A DNA stretch of 64,000 bases, taken from contig NZ_CP064030.1 in the NCBI RefSeq assembly GCF_016865235.1, positions 4,216,001 to 4,280,000 on the forward strand. The letters run 5' to 3'. Shown one piece after another: positions 39,306 to 48,883 of this stretch. Position 1 is the first letter of the stretch, and each line of letters starts with the position of its first letter. The position numbers were made by a program, and so were the translations under genes. Below the pieces are notes generated by a model. That model was not told the DNA's origin, searched no databases, and saw only the letters and a list, made by a program, of their open reading frames with translations. The DNA is from Dyella caseinilytica. GTDB lineage: Bacteria; Pseudomonadota; Gammaproteobacteria; Xanthomonadales; Rhodanobacteraceae.

Positions 39306-41195
39306 TTAGCCTTCCTCAATCGCGGTGATCAGGCTGCTGAACAATTGCTGGGCGGTCGAAATCACTTGCGCCGACGCCTGATAAGCCTGTTGGTACTGCA
39401 CCAGACTTGCCGCTTCCTGGTTGAGATTCACGCCTGCGAGGCTCTGCTGGTTGCTTTCCGCTTCGCTATACAGACTGGTTTGCGTCGTCAGGTTGGAGCT
39501 GGCCTGGCTGCCCGCGTCGCCGATTTGCGTCGTGAGATTGGCGTAACTGTTCACCACGGAAGTCTGGCCGCCATTCAACACGCCGACATTGGCCAATCCA
39601 GCCAGCGCCAGGGCATTGGTGTCGTCGTCCAAGCCGTTGGTGTTGGCGGCTACCGTGAAACTGTCGCCACTCGCCGGCGTGCCGCTGAGGCTGAGACTCC
39701 AGCCATCGGCCGTGATTGGCTGGCCAGCGGTGTACGTACCGGTGGTGGTGTTACCAGCGCCATCGGTAATCGTGTAACTGCTTCCGGCGCCAAACGTGAT
39801 GGTCGCGCCGGACAGCAAGTTCGCATTGCTCGAGTTGGCGACGCTTACAGAACCTACCGTCGCCGTACCCGTATTGGAGGTGGACGCCGTGGCAGTCAAC
39901 GCCGCCGCCGCGGCAATACCACTGGGATCAGTCATGCTCACCGACAGCGACGTGGCCGCATTGCGCGTAGGTTCGATCTCGTAACTGTCACCGGTCTGCG
40001 CGGTGCCCGATACGCTGAAGGTCAAGCCATCCGCCGACAAAGTGCCGTTGGAATTCGCCGTGAGCGCTACGCTTTGTCCGCCAGTGGTGCTCAGGCTCCA
40101 GCCGTTGGTCCCCGTGCCGGCACCTGTATACGAAAGAATGTAATCGGACGTCGTGAGCTGCGAAACATCGCTGATCGAGGCGCTGACGCTCGCACTGCCC
40201 GCATTCTTGCTGGAGGGCAGCACGGTCGGCGAGCCGACACTGAAGATCGCCTGGCCTTGCTGGCCATTGAGATTCAGGCCATCGGCCTGCTGTCCATTCA
40301 CGCTGGAAGCCAGCGCGATCGCCGACTGGCCCAAGGCGTTCTGCGCGGGCTCCAGTACGGTGTTGCGATAATTGATCAAGGCACCCAGGGTGCCTCCGCT
40401 CAGCTGCGATGTGATGTCATTGCCTGCGCTGTCGAGGACGTCGGTGCTGCTTGGATCGTATTGGTTGGCACCCGAGGACAGGGCATACGATGAGGTGCCG
40501 CTGACCAGGGTATCGCCCGAAGAGGTGTAGATGCTGACCGAGCCGTTGTTGGTCGATGTCGAAATGCCGGTGTATCCCGCCAATTCCTGCACCAACTGGT
40601 CGCGCTGGTCGAGCAGGCTGTTGGGATTCCCATTCGCGCCGGCCCCCATGATCTGCTGATTGAGCGCAGCGATCTGCGTGGTCAGGTTGTTGATGCTGGT
40701 GACCGAATCGCCAATCTGCTCGTTGACCTCGGTGGATTGCTGGCTGAGCTGTTGCCCGAGCGTGTTGTAGACGCTGGTCACCGAGGAAGCGTCACCCAGC
40801 GTTGCCTGTCGCACCGACGAGGAGGACGGCGAATTGGCGACGTTGCTGAAACCGCTGTAGAGATTGTCCAGTGCGGTCTGCAGATTGCCGCTGCCACTCA
40901 ACAGACTGTTGAGTGTGCTGGTCAGATTGCTCGAGGTGGTCGCGCCCTGCAAGCTGGTGTTGCTGCTCCACAATGCGCTGGTCAGGTACTGGCTGTAAGC
41001 GCGCTGCACGGCAACCACATCGACACCGCCGCCCAGCGTGTACTGACTATTGCTTTGCCCGAGGGTTTCGACCTGTTGGACGCTTTCCTCGCTGTAACCG
41101 CTGGTACTGGCATTGGCGATGTTGTTGCTGACCGTGCTCAGCGCGACCTGGGCCGCAGTGAGCCCGGATATGCCGATGTTGAGCATACTGGACAT
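39306..41195 (-). CDS. flgK: Hook-filament junction protein FlgK (HAP1)
   Basis: 629-residue junction protein. The start ISGLTAAQVALSTVSNNIANASTSGYSEE (positions about 9-37) has the rod/hook-family N-terminal motif, and the C-terminus (EAASLVQYQQAYQASAQVISTAQQLFSSLI) is the matching coiled-coil end. A Ser/Thr/Gly-rich D2/D3 region of about 300 residues fills the middle. It lies 51 bp after flgJ with no separate promoter seen. Confidence 0.97.
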   Translation of the reverse strand: MSSMLNIGISGLTAAQVALSTVSNNIANASTSGYSEESVQQVETLGQSNSQYTLGGGVDVVAVQRAYSQYLTSALWSSNTSLQGATTSSNLTSTLNSLLSGSGNLQTALDNLYSGFSNVANSPSSSSVRQATLGDASSVTSVYNTLGQQLSQQSTEVNEQIGDSVTSINNLTTQIAALNQQIMGAGANGNPNSLLDQRDQLVQELAGYTGISTSTNNGSVSIYTSSGDTLVSGTSSYALSSGANQYDPSSTDVLDSAGNDITSQLSGGTLGALINYRNTVLEPAQNALGQSAIALASSVNGQQADGLNLNGQQGQAIFSVGSPTVLPSSKNAGSASVSASISDVSQLTTSDYILSYTGAGTGTNGWSLSTTGGQSVALTANSNGTLSADGLTFSVSGTAQTGDSYEIEPTRNAATSLSVSMTDPSGIAAAAALTATASTSNTGTATVGSVSVANSSNANLLSGATITFGAGSSYTITDGAGNTTTGTYTAGQPITADGWSLSLSGTPASGDSFTVAANTNGLDDDTNALALAGLANVGVLNGGQTSVVNSYANLTTQIGDAGSQASSNLTTQTSLYSEAESNQQSLAGVNLNQEAASLVQYQQAYQASAQVISTAQQLFSSLITAIEEG

Positions 41196-41246
41196 GGAGC
41201 AATCCTTAATGGCGAGGCCGGGTGCACGCGATCGTCATGGGTACGC

Positions 41247-42200
41247 TCACGGTGTCGGCAGGGAGGTGGTTTTCTTAAGCGCATCCAGCGCGTCGCGCAT
41301 CATGGCGCTGTTGGCAATCGCCGCCACTTTGCCCGCGTACTCCGGGTCAGTGGCGTAACCACCCTCGATCAATGCCCGGGCATAGCCGAGCACGTCGTCG
41401 CCGCGGCCACGGGCCTCGGCGTAACGGGGATCCTTGCCGATCAGGTCGGCATAGTCCGCCAGCGAGTCGGCGGTGGATCGGTAGGCTCGAAACTGTGCCT
41501 GCTTGCGCACGGCAATGCCGTCTTCGTATTCCACCGTGGGCACGGTCACACGCGGCCCACCCCAACTTGAGCCGGCCTTGATGCCAAACAAGTTGAAGCT
41601 GCTGCTGCCGTTCGTTTGCGTGGGCATGTGTTTGCCCCACTGTGTTTCCAATGCAGCTTGCGCCAGCACGGTACGCAGCGACAAACCCAGCTCCTTGGCC
41701 ACGATGCTGGCTTGCGGCGCCAACTCACGCACGAAGGCTTCGGCATCAGCCGGCAGCCAGGACATCGCCGCGCGCCCTGCCGAGCGTGTTGCGTCCTCGA
41801 CTTCATAGAGGCGCTGTTTCCACGTATCGACGAGTCCGGCGCCATTGACGGCACCGGCTTGCTTGTCACCATGCTCGCCGCTGTTATGTCCGCCGAGCTG
41901 ACGGACCAGCATGTCGGCGATACCCAGACCTTTACCGTGCTGCGACAGGTTCAACGAGAGCTGCTGGTCGTACATATCCTGCCATTCGTCGGTGGCTTGG
42001 CTCTCGAACAAGGGATCGCCGAAGCTGGCGTCACGCATCGACTTCAGTAGCATCTGCGTGAACATCGATTCAAACTGCTTTGCTACCGCCGGCAGCGTGG
42101 CGCTCTGATCGGTTTCGGCCTGATGGCGCAAGGCGCTGAACCCGGACAGATCGGTCCAGGTGCTCAGGCTCTGCGCTGCGGCGTTACCGATATCGGCCAT
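41247..42200 (-). CDS. flgJ: Rod-cap / peptidoglycan hydrolase FlgJ
   Basis: Bifunctional rod assembly protein of 317 residues. The N-terminal rod-cap domain (about 30-105; AKQFESMFTQMLLKSMRDASFGD) is followed by a linker and a C-terminal glucosaminidase-type domain (about 155-310; LGLSLRTVLAQAALETQWGK with the catalytic Glu, and SSFNLFGIKAG). This two-domain form is the beta/gamma-proteobacterial type. It starts 1 bp after the flgI stop. Confidence 0.97.
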   Translation of the reverse strand: MADIGNAAAQSLSTWTDLSGFSALRHQAETDQSATLPAVAKQFESMFTQMLLKSMRDASFGDPLFESQATDEWQDMYDQQLSLNLSQHGKGLGIADMLVRQLGGHNSGEHGDKQAGAVNGAGLVDTWKQRLYEVEDATRSAGRAAMSWLPADAEAFVRELAPQASIVAKELGLSLRTVLAQAALETQWGKHMPTQTNGSSSFNLFGIKAGSSWGGPRVTVPTVEYEDGIAVRKQAQFRAYRSTADSLADYADLIGKDPRYAEARGRGDDVLGYARALIEGGYATDPEYAGKVAAIANSAMMRDALDALKKTTSLPTP

Positions 42201-42201
42201 G

Positions 42202-43338
42202 TCAGATCACCACAAGATCGGCATGCAAGGCGCCGGCTTGCTTCAGCGCCTCAAGAATCGAAATCAGATCCGTCGGTGTCGCACCGACCTGATTCACCGC
42301 ACGCACGATCGAATCCAGGCTTACGCCGGGACCGAACTTGAACATGTGACCGCCCTGCTGATTGATCGAAATCTGGCTGTTCGGCACCACCGTGGTCTGG
42401 CCGTTGCTGAAAGGCCCGGGCTGGCTGACCTGCGGTTGTTCGCTGATGGTGACCTGGATCGAACCATGTGCAACGGCCGCGGCGCTCACGCGCACATCCG
42501 AACCGATGACCACGGTGCCGGTACGCGAATTGACGATCACGCGCGCTGGCGCATCGCCAGGCTCCACGTCAAGCGACTCGATCGCACCCAGCCAAGCCAC
42601 TTTCTGACTGGGATCGACCGGGCCGCGTACCGAAACGGAACCGCCGTCGAGTGGGCGTGCTGTGCCCGCACCATAAAGACGATTGATGGCATCGGAAATG
42701 CGGCCCGCCGTGACGTAATCGGCCGTGTTCAAGTCCAGCACCAGATCACCCGCGCTACCAAACGAATTGGGCACCACGCGCTCGACCGAAGCGCCATTGG
42801 GAATACGTCCGCTGGCGGAGATATTGATCTGCACGCTGGAGCCACTGCGGCCTGACGCGCTGACACCGCCAACGACCACACTACCCTGCGCGACGGCGTA
42901 GACATTGCCATCCGCGCCGCGCAGAGGCGTCATCAACAATTCGCCACCGCGAATGCTCTTGGCGTTACCGATCGATGCCACCGTGACGTCGATGGCTTGG
43001 CCGGGCTTGGCAAAGGGAGGGAGTTCGGCGGTAATGGTGACGGCGGCCACATCTTTCAGCTGTGGCTGCGTGCCGGTGTTCGTGGGAATCGACACACCGA
43101 ATTGCTTGAGCATGTTCTCCAGACTTTGTGTGGTGAATGGCGCCTGGGTGGTTTGGTCGCCGGTGCCATCCAGGCCAACGACCAAGCCGTAACCGACAAG
43201 TTGGTTGCTGCGCACGCCGGCGACCTGCACCAGGTCGCGGATCTTGTCGGCGTGGGCTGTCTGCACTGGCGTCAACGAGACAATCAGCGCGGCAAGCAGG
43301 CACGTTACCGATGATTTCTTCAACCACGCAATGTTCAT
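42202..43338 (-). CDS. flgI: Flagellar P-ring protein FlgI
   Basis: 378-residue periplasmic bushing protein with a signal peptide (about 1-30, ending VQTAHA) and the characteristic ADKIRDLVQVAGVRSNQLVGYGLVVGLDGTGD block (positions about 29-60). The remainder is colinear with the family to the end (ISILEALKQAGALHADLVVI). It is preceded by a REP hairpin in the flgH-flgI gap. Confidence 0.98.
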   Translation of the reverse strand: MNIAWLKKSSVTCLLAALIVSLTPVQTAHADKIRDLVQVAGVRSNQLVGYGLVVGLDGTGDQTTQAPFTTQSLENMLKQFGVSIPTNTGTQPQLKDVAAVTITAELPPFAKPGQAIDVTVASIGNAKSIRGGELLMTPLRGADGNVYAVAQGSVVVGGVSASGRSGSSVQINISASGRIPNGASVERVVPNSFGSAGDLVLDLNTADYVTAGRISDAINRLYGAGTARPLDGGSVSVRGPVDPSQKVAWLGAIESLDVEPGDAPARVIVNSRTGTVVIGSDVRVSAAAVAHGSIQVTISEQPQVSQPGPFSNGQTTVVPNSQISINQQGGHMFKFGPGVSLDSIVRAVNQVGATPTDLISILEALKQAGALHADLVVI

Positions 43339-43360
43339 TGTTGTACCTCAACTTTCAAAC

Positions 43361-43388
43361 CGTCGTTCCGGCCAAAGCCGGAATGACG
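43361..43388. repeat. REP-like palindrome between flgH and flgI
   Basis: CGTCGTTCCGGC and GCCGGAATGACG form a 12-bp stem (one G-A mismatch) around CAAA, in the 79-bp gap. It is a single unit of the local REP family. Confidence 0.8.
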
Positions 43389-43417
43389 AGCAAAAGCAAA
43401 ATGCGTAGCGGCGCGCA

Positions 43418-44116
43418 TTAATAAGGCATCCACTTGGAATTGAAGAACCTCGCCAGCCAGCCCTGCTGGTTGGCACTGTTGAGCACACCGCGGCCGGTGT
43501 AGGTGATATGCGCATCGGCCACACGCGTGGAATCGACAGAATTGTCCTGGGCGATATCTTCGGGACGCACGATGCCGGAAAGACGAATCAGCTCCTGACC
43601 CTGGTTAATCGTCAGCCACTTCTCGCCGCGTACCAGCATGTTGCCGTTGGAAAGCCGCTGCGCCACGGTCACCGTGAACTCGCCGGTGAGCTGATTGCTC
43701 TGCGTGCTGCTGCCCGTGCCGTCGAAGCTATTGGCCGAATTGAGATTCGAATCCGCCGTGTTGCCACCTTTAACGCTGAGCGTATGACCCAGCACTTCCG
43801 GCGCATTGAGCGTGTTCTTGTCGGTCTTGCTGGTGGTGGTTTCCGAGGTCTTGCTGGCCTGCATGGCCTCGACCAGGTTGATGGTCAGAATGTCGCCGAC
43901 ACGATGCGCACGTGGATCATTGAATAGCTCCAGGTTCTGCATGTCGTGGTAGATCGAGCCATCGGCAGCCACCGGTGCGGGCTGCGTGACCGGCGCCGTG
44001 GCAGCCCATTCGGCATCTTCCTTCTTTTGCCGCTCCTGCATTCCCGCACAGCCCGCCAGCATCGCGACAAGCCATGCAGCAGAAATGAGACGCGCATACA
44101 GATGTGAATTCGGCAT
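43418..44116 (-). CDS. flgH: Flagellar L-ring lipoprotein FlgH
   Basis: 232-residue outer-membrane ring lipoprotein. The signal ends in a lipobox LAGC (Cys at about 23). The mature protein carries FNDPRAHRVGDILTINLVE (positions about 65-83) and the conserved VRPEDIAQDNSVDSTRVADAHITYTGRGVLN (about 180-210). It starts 11 bp after flgG. Confidence 0.97.
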   Translation of the reverse strand: MPNSHLYARLISAAWLVAMLAGCAGMQERQKKEDAEWAATAPVTQPAPVAADGSIYHDMQNLELFNDPRAHRVGDILTINLVEAMQASKTSETTTSKTDKNTLNAPEVLGHTLSVKGGNTADSNLNSANSFDGTGSSTQSNQLTGEFTVTVAQRLSNGNMLVRGEKWLTINQGQELIRLSGIVRPEDIAQDNSVDSTRVADAHITYTGRGVLNSANQQGWLARFFNSKWMPY

Positions 44117-44127
44117 GACAGTACTAC

Positions 44128-44913
44128 TCAGGTATGTTGGATCACGAACGACAACATGTCGTCCACAGCGCTGATCGACTTGGAGTTCATCTCGTACGTG
44201 CGTTGCGCCTGGATCATGTTGACCATCTCTTCCACCACGTTGGTGTTGGAAGATTCCAGCGAGCCTTGGGAGAGCGTGCCCATGCCGTTGACGCCGGGCT
44301 GTCCGGTCTGCGCCGTGCCGCTGGATTCGGTTTCCAGATAAAGGTTCTGTCCCATCGACTCCAGGCCGGCGGGATTCACAAAGTTGGCAAGCTGGATCGT
44401 ACCGATCGTGGTGGGCTTGGTAGATCCGTTGCTGGTAACGCTTACCGTGCCATCGGTGCCGATGGTGACGCTGTTGACGTTGGTCGGCAGGGTAATCGCC
44501 GGGGTGACCGGATAGCCATCGGAAGTCACCAACTGACCGGTGGAATCTTCTTGCAGCGAACCGTCGCGCGTGTACGCAATGGTGCCGTCCGGCATGGTGA
44601 CCTGCAGGAAACCGTTGCCTTGAACGGCTACGTCCAGCGAATTGCCGGTTTGCGTGATGGCACCTTGCGTGAACAGCTTTTCAGTGCCAACCACTTTCAC
44701 ACCGGTGCCCAACAACATGCCGCTGGGTGTCTGGGTTTGCTCCGTGGTCTGACCGCCGGGCTGGCCTTCGTTTTGGTACATCAGATCCTGGAAGTTGGCG
44801 CGCGAAGACTTGAAGCCGGTGGTGCTGGCATTGGCAAGATTGTTGGAGATGACATCCATCTCCGTCTGCTGCGCATCCAATCCGGTTTTGGCAATCCAAA
44901 GTGAGGAGAACAT
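44128..44913 (-). CDS. flgG: Distal rod protein FlgG
   Basis: 261-residue axial rod protein. It has the N-terminal rod motif (LWIAKTGLDAQQTEMDVISNNLANASTTGFK, positions about 5-35), the FlgG-type central part, and the C-terminal helix (ESSNTNVVEEMVNMIQAQRTYEMNSK). The length equals the usual 260-262 residues. Confidence 0.98.
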   Translation of the reverse strand: MFSSLWIAKTGLDAQQTEMDVISNNLANASTTGFKSSRANFQDLMYQNEGQPGGQTTEQTQTPSGMLLGTGVKVVGTEKLFTQGAITQTGNSLDVAVQGNGFLQVTMPDGTIAYTRDGSLQEDSTGQLVTSDGYPVTPAITLPTNVNSVTIGTDGTVSVTSNGSTKPTTIGTIQLANFVNPAGLESMGQNLYLETESSGTAQTGQPGVNGMGTLSQGSLESSNTNVVEEMVNMIQAQRTYEMNSKSISAVDDMLSFVIQHT

Positions 44914-44980
44914 CGCTTTACTCCGAATAGCTTCTGGTCATTCAGTGATAAATCTTTGCCATGGCGCCGTGCGTTCCTTG

Positions 44981-45061
44981 CCGTCATTCCCGCGAAAGCG
45001 GGAATCCACTTCACTCTCTTGAGGAAGAGCAAGATGGGTTCCCGCTTTCGCGGGAATGACA
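44981..45061. repeat. Inverted REP pair between flgF and flgG
   Basis: Two units in inverse orientation, each GTCATTCCCGC-GAAAGCGGGAAT-like, with outer arms GTCATTCCCGC and GCGGGAATGAC about 57 nt apart. They fill most of the 194-bp flgF-flgG gap, the largest within flgB-L, and are the closest relatives of the flhA-flhB palindrome. Confidence 0.88.
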
Positions 45062-45107
45062 GCAGCGGGGCGAGATTTACGGCATAGTGAAAACATGGTC
45101 ACGTCCT

Positions 45108-45848
45108 TTAGCTGGCCTGCAGAAGCTTGCTGCTGTCGTCCGCATCGTCTTCAGACGTCTTGATCGAACGCACCTGCATTTCGTACTGGCGTGACAGCGA
45201 GATCATCTTCACCAGCTCTGAAGATGGGTTGACGTTGCTGGCTTCCAGCGCGCCCGAGGTAATCGTCACGGTGCTGTCGGTATCGGCTGTGCTGCCATCG
45301 TTCATGTGCATCAGGCCATCCGAACCTTCGCTCATTTGCGTCGGATCGGGATTGACCAGTTTGATCTGACCCACCGCCGCGATGGTGTCCGGTCCCTGCC
45401 CCATCGGCACGGAAGAAATGGTGCCGTCCGTGCCAACAGAGATCTTCGAGCTTTGTGGAATGTCGATCGGACCACTCGTGCCCATCACCGGATTGCCACG
45501 GCTATCGGTGAGATTGCCATCCGCATCGAGCTGCAAATTGCCCGCACGCGTATAGGCCTCAGTACCGTCAGCGGCCTGCACGGCGACCCAGCCCGGACCG
45601 TTCACTGCAACATCGAGCGAGCGGCCGGTGTGCTGGATGGAACCCTGTGTTTCGTCGGCACCGACACCTTGCGCGACAGCGTTGATGCGCGTGTTGGCAC
45701 CGGGACCGAGCACGGGCACGCTCTGAAACGCGCTCAGCTCGGCCTTGAAGCCGACGGTGGATGCGTTGGCCAGGTTGTGGCTGACGGCATCCTGCGCACG
45801 CATGGTTTGCGTGGCGCCGGTCATTGCGATGTAGACGGAACGATCCAT
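45108..45848 (-). CDS. flgF: Proximal rod protein FlgF
   Basis: 246-residue rod protein with MDRSVYIAMTGATQTMRAQD...NLANASTVGFKAEL at the N-terminus and the C-terminal ELVKMISLSRQYEMQVRSIK helix. The length and the conserved core agree with FlgF. It lies 13 bp after flgE. Confidence 0.97.
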   Translation of the reverse strand: MDRSVYIAMTGATQTMRAQDAVSHNLANASTVGFKAELSAFQSVPVLGPGANTRINAVAQGVGADETQGSIQHTGRSLDVAVNGPGWVAVQAADGTEAYTRAGNLQLDADGNLTDSRGNPVMGTSGPIDIPQSSKISVGTDGTISSVPMGQGPDTIAAVGQIKLVNPDPTQMSEGSDGLMHMNDGSTADTDSTVTITSGALEASNVNPSSELVKMISLSRQYEMQVRSIKTSEDDADDSSKLLQAS

Positions 45849-45861
45849 GGGTCAGCGCCTA

Positions 45862-47091
45862 TTAGCCGCGATCAACCGCCTGGAACAGCGCCTGATCCAG
45901 CGAACTGACCGTGCCCAGCATCTGCGAATTGGCTTCGTAGTTCTGCTGTGCCTGAATCATGTTCACCAGCTGCGCGGTCGTGTCGGACGTGTTGGACGTT
46001 TCCAACTGACCCTGTTCGATATCACCGTACTGGCCGCTGCTCGCAGAGCCGAGCACCGCCGTGCCTGACGATTGCGTGGCCACCCAATTGTTGTTGCTCA
46101 CCTGCTGCAAGCCGTTCAAATTGGAGAAGTTGGCCACCGCGATCTGGCCCAGCTGCGTGGTCTGGTTGTTGGAGTAGATCGCCGTGACGGTGCCATCCGT
46201 GCCGATTTCCACGTTCTCCAGCACGCCGGCTTCGTAGCCGTTCTGGTTGATAGTGCCCGGCGCGTATGCCGTGCCGAACTGCGTGGTATTGGTCACATTC
46301 ACCGTCATCGGTGAGGGGAATGTCGCACCGTTGGTAGGCTGCGTCGGCGTGAAGCTGAGGTCACCGTTTGCCGGCGACACCAGCGCACCCGAACTGTTGA
46401 AAGTCATCGTCGCCGTGCCGGCGCTGTTGCCATCGATATACAGATTGGCATTCCAGGTGTTGTTGGCCGTCTTGACGTAGTAGATCGTCGCTGTGTGCGA
46501 GCCACCCTGGGAGTCATAGACATTCAGCGTCGATGCGTTGTTGTAGCTGTTGGTATCGGTGGGGCTGAACGGCGTATCGGTCGGGAGGGTGTCAGCAGCG
46601 TCGAGATTCGAGCTGATGGTAATCGTGCTGGTCGGCGTCGCCGCACTCTGCGCCGTATTGAGCTGCAGGTTGGTGAGCGTGCTGGTGTTGAAGCCGGTGC
46701 CCGAGGCATTGGGCGGATACACCTGCAGGTAACCGCCGCTGGCGTCCACGACGTAGCCAGCGCTGTTTTCCGTGAATGCACCATCGCGGGTGTACTGGTT
46801 GCCGCTGCCGTTGTTGACGACGAAGAAGCCGTTGCCACTGATCGCCATATCCAGGCTGCCATTGGTGGTTTCCAGGTCACCTTGCGTGAACTGCTGCTCG
46901 GTGCCCGTCATCTCGACGCCGCTGCCCGTGGTCACCGAACTCAGGTTGAGCCCCGTGACCGCGTAAACCTCGGCGAACTGCGCGGTCGAGCCCTTGAAGC
47001 CGACCGTGCCCGCGTTGGCGATGTTGTTGGAGATGACGTTGAGTTGGTCCTCGGCCGCATTGATGCCGCTTAGCGCTTGATTGAGAGCCAT
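45862..47091 (-). CDS. flgE: Flagellar hook protein FlgE
   Basis: 409-residue hook subunit with the rod/hook N-terminus (LSGINAAEDQLNVISNNIANAGTVGFKGS), a variable Thr/Asn/Ala-rich D1-D2 region and the C-terminal helix (AQLVNMIQAQQNYEANSQML). The size is standard for a gammaproteobacterial hook protein. Confidence 0.98.
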   Translation of the reverse strand: MALNQALSGINAAEDQLNVISNNIANAGTVGFKGSTAQFAEVYAVTGLNLSSVTTGSGVEMTGTEQQFTQGDLETTNGSLDMAISGNGFFVVNNGSGNQYTRDGAFTENSAGYVVDASGGYLQVYPPNASGTGFNTSTLTNLQLNTAQSAATPTSTITISSNLDAADTLPTDTPFSPTDTNSYNNASTLNVYDSQGGSHTATIYYVKTANNTWNANLYIDGNSAGTATMTFNSSGALVSPANGDLSFTPTQPTNGATFPSPMTVNVTNTTQFGTAYAPGTINQNGYEAGVLENVEIGTDGTVTAIYSNNQTTQLGQIAVANFSNLNGLQQVSNNNWVATQSSGTAVLGSASSGQYGDIEQGQLETSNTSDTTAQLVNMIQAQQNYEANSQMLGTVSSLDQALFQAVDRG

Positions 47092-47134
47092 GCTTTGTTC
47101 CTCAGTAGTGCGATGTCGGGGAGTGCCGCCGACG

Positions 47135-47821
47135 TCAGTTGATCTGTGCCACCTGGCTCAGCGGCACGCCGCCGACGCCCGCCACCTGCACATACGTGCC
47201 CGTGCTGCTGCCGCCATAGCCGACACCCGTCACCGCACCGGACGCGTACGTGGTCAGCGCCGTCGAGTTACCGCCACTATTGGCCGATATGGTGTAAGTG
47301 CCGTTGGCAACCGCATTGCCATTGCTGTCCGTGCCGTTCCAGCTGAACTGCGCCAATCCCACCGACTGGGTCCCCAGGTCGAGCGTGTTGACGGTGTTGC
47401 CGTTGCTGTCTTTGATGGTGACCACGGTGTCGCCAGCCGTGGTGACGTTCACGGCGCCATTGACTGCGCTGCCGCTGTAGTCGAGCGTGCTCGATGGCAC
47501 CAGCACCTGCTTGCCGACCAGGTTGGATGCATTGAGCACCTGCGAGGTCTGCGCATTGCTGCTGATGCTGCTGTTCATCGTCTGCAGCGTGCTGTAGATG
47601 TTCTGGTCGGTGGACAAGGTCGCAAACTGCGCCAGTTCGGCGGCCATCTGCGAGTTGTCCATCGGCTGCGTGGGATCCTGGTCCTGCAACTGCGTAGTGA
47701 GCAATTGCAGAAAATCGGATTGCGTCATCGTCGAGCCGGTCGGCGTGCTGGTGACGGTGCTGCCAGTCAGGCTAAGACCGGTGACGGAAGAACTGCTGGT
47801 GCTGCTGCCTACGGCGGACAT
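47135..47821 (-). CDS. flgD: Hook cap / scaffolding protein FlgD
   Basis: 228-residue scaffold for hook assembly. The conserved N-terminal segment MTQSDFLQLLTTQLQDQDPT...NSQMAAELAQFATLS (about 33-72) and a C-terminal FlgD Ig-like/Tudor part (FSWNGTDSNGNAVANGTYTI near 165-185) are both clear. It lies between flgC and flgE. Confidence 0.97.
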   Translation of the reverse strand: MSAVGSSTSSSSVTGLSLTGSTVTSTPTGSTMTQSDFLQLLTTQLQDQDPTQPMDNSQMAAELAQFATLSTDQNIYSTLQTMNSSISSNAQTSQVLNASNLVGKQVLVPSSTLDYSGSAVNGAVNVTTAGDTVVTIKDSNGNTVNTLDLGTQSVGLAQFSWNGTDSNGNAVANGTYTISANSGGNSTALTTYASGAVTGVGYGGSSTGTYVQVAGVGGVPLSQVAQIN

Positions 47822-47835
47822 GGATGGACTCCGGA

Positions 47836-48264
47836 TTAGCTGCCAAGATCAATGGTCTTGATCATCAGCTGCTTGGTGGTATTCATGACTTCGACGTTGT
47901 TCTGGTACGAACGCGATGCAGAAATCATGTTCACCAGTTCATCGATGGGATTAACGTTGCTGCCGTACACATAGCCGTTCTCGTCGGCCATCGGATTGCC
48001 CGGCTCATAGTGCGTTTCCACCGGCTGCTGGCTTTCGGAAACGCCAACCATGCGCACGCCGTTGTTGACTTCGCCATCTTGTGAATCGGACAAGCCATCG
48101 CTTTCCTGCGTCGGCGCAAACAACAATTCTTTGGCCTTGTAGGCCGAATCGGCGCTGCTGCTGAGGCTGTCGGCATTGGCCAGATTGCTGGCGACGGTAT
48201 TGAGCCGCAGCGATTCGGCGGCCATGCCGGAACCGGCGGTATCGAAGATTTTCATCAAGGACAT
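47836..48264 (-). CDS. flgC: Proximal rod protein FlgC
   Basis: 142-residue rod protein: SGMAAESLRLNTVASNLANADSLS at the N-terminus and ELVNMISASRSYQNNVEVMNTTKQL at the C-terminus are the FlgC rod motifs. Its start shares one base with the flgB stop codon. MKIFDTAG, four codons in, is an alternative start. Confidence 0.97.
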   Translation of the reverse strand: MSLMKIFDTAGSGMAAESLRLNTVASNLANADSLSSSADSAYKAKELLFAPTQESDGLSDSQDGEVNNGVRMVGVSESQQPVETHYEPGNPMADENGYVYGSNVNPIDELVNMISASRSYQNNVEVMNTTKQLMIKTIDLGS

Positions 48265-48671
48265 CAGCTTTGCCCTCCACCATTGATGGCCAGGCGCAGC
48301 GTCTGGATCGTGCTATTGATGAAGCTGAGGCTGGACTGGTAATGCACCATGTTGCTGGCGAACGATGCCTGCTCCACTTGCGTGTCGACAGTGTTGCCAT
48401 CCATGCTCGGCTGCAGCGGCACGCGATACTTGAGCTGATCGGCGGACTGCGTGGACGGGCTGATCTGTCCTTCGGTCGGCGTGCTGAGCTGGAGATCGGA
48501 AGAGTCGCCGCTGGCCTGCTGCAGCGCCTGCCGGAAGTCGATATCGCGCGCCTGATAGTTCGGCGTATCCGCATTGGCAATATTCGACGCAAGCACTTCG
48601 GAGCGGTTCTGCCAAAGCTCCAGGGCTTTACTGCTCAAGCCGAATACGTTGTCGAGAAGGTTAAAGCTCAT
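48264..48671 (-). CDS. flgB: Proximal rod protein FlgB
   Basis: 135-residue rod protein and first gene of flgBCDEFGHIJKL. MSFNLLDNVFGLSSKALELW is followed by EVLASNIANADTPNYQARDIDF (positions about 22-45), diagnostic of FlgB. The ATG at 48671 has a G-rich Shine-Dalgarno sequence and sits about 40 bp downstream of a sigma-54 site, so the longer in-frame reading, which crosses that promoter, is rejected. Confidence 0.97.
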   Translation of the reverse strand: MSFNLLDNVFGLSSKALELWQNRSEVLASNIANADTPNYQARDIDFRQALQQASGDSSDLQLSTPTEGQISPSTQSADQLKYRVPLQPSMDGNTVDTQVEQASFASNMVHYQSSLSFINSTIQTLRLAINGGGQS

Positions 48672-48710
48672 GACGAAATCCCCGCAGCAACACTGCATGC
48701 GAGAGTGATG

Positions 48711-48726
48711 AGCAAGTTGTATGCCA
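48711..48726 (-). promoter_or_regulatory. Sigma-54 promoter of the flgB-L operon
   Basis: Minus-strand TGGCATA, 4 nt, TTGCT with exact GG-N10-GC spacing, 40 bp upstream of the flgB ATG. There is one change from consensus in the -24 box (T for C). Confidence 0.84.
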
Positions 48727-48883
48727 CGGGTCGGACACGACCAGGAACCGCATAACGCGGCCACTTGCGGCCTCTGAATGGGCGCAAGACCGACGGGCGC
48801 GACGTTATACCGGCGCGTCGGGACGGAATCCCGACATCACGTGGATGACAGGTGCATCGTCAATTTGTTGACGGCTGCGCCTT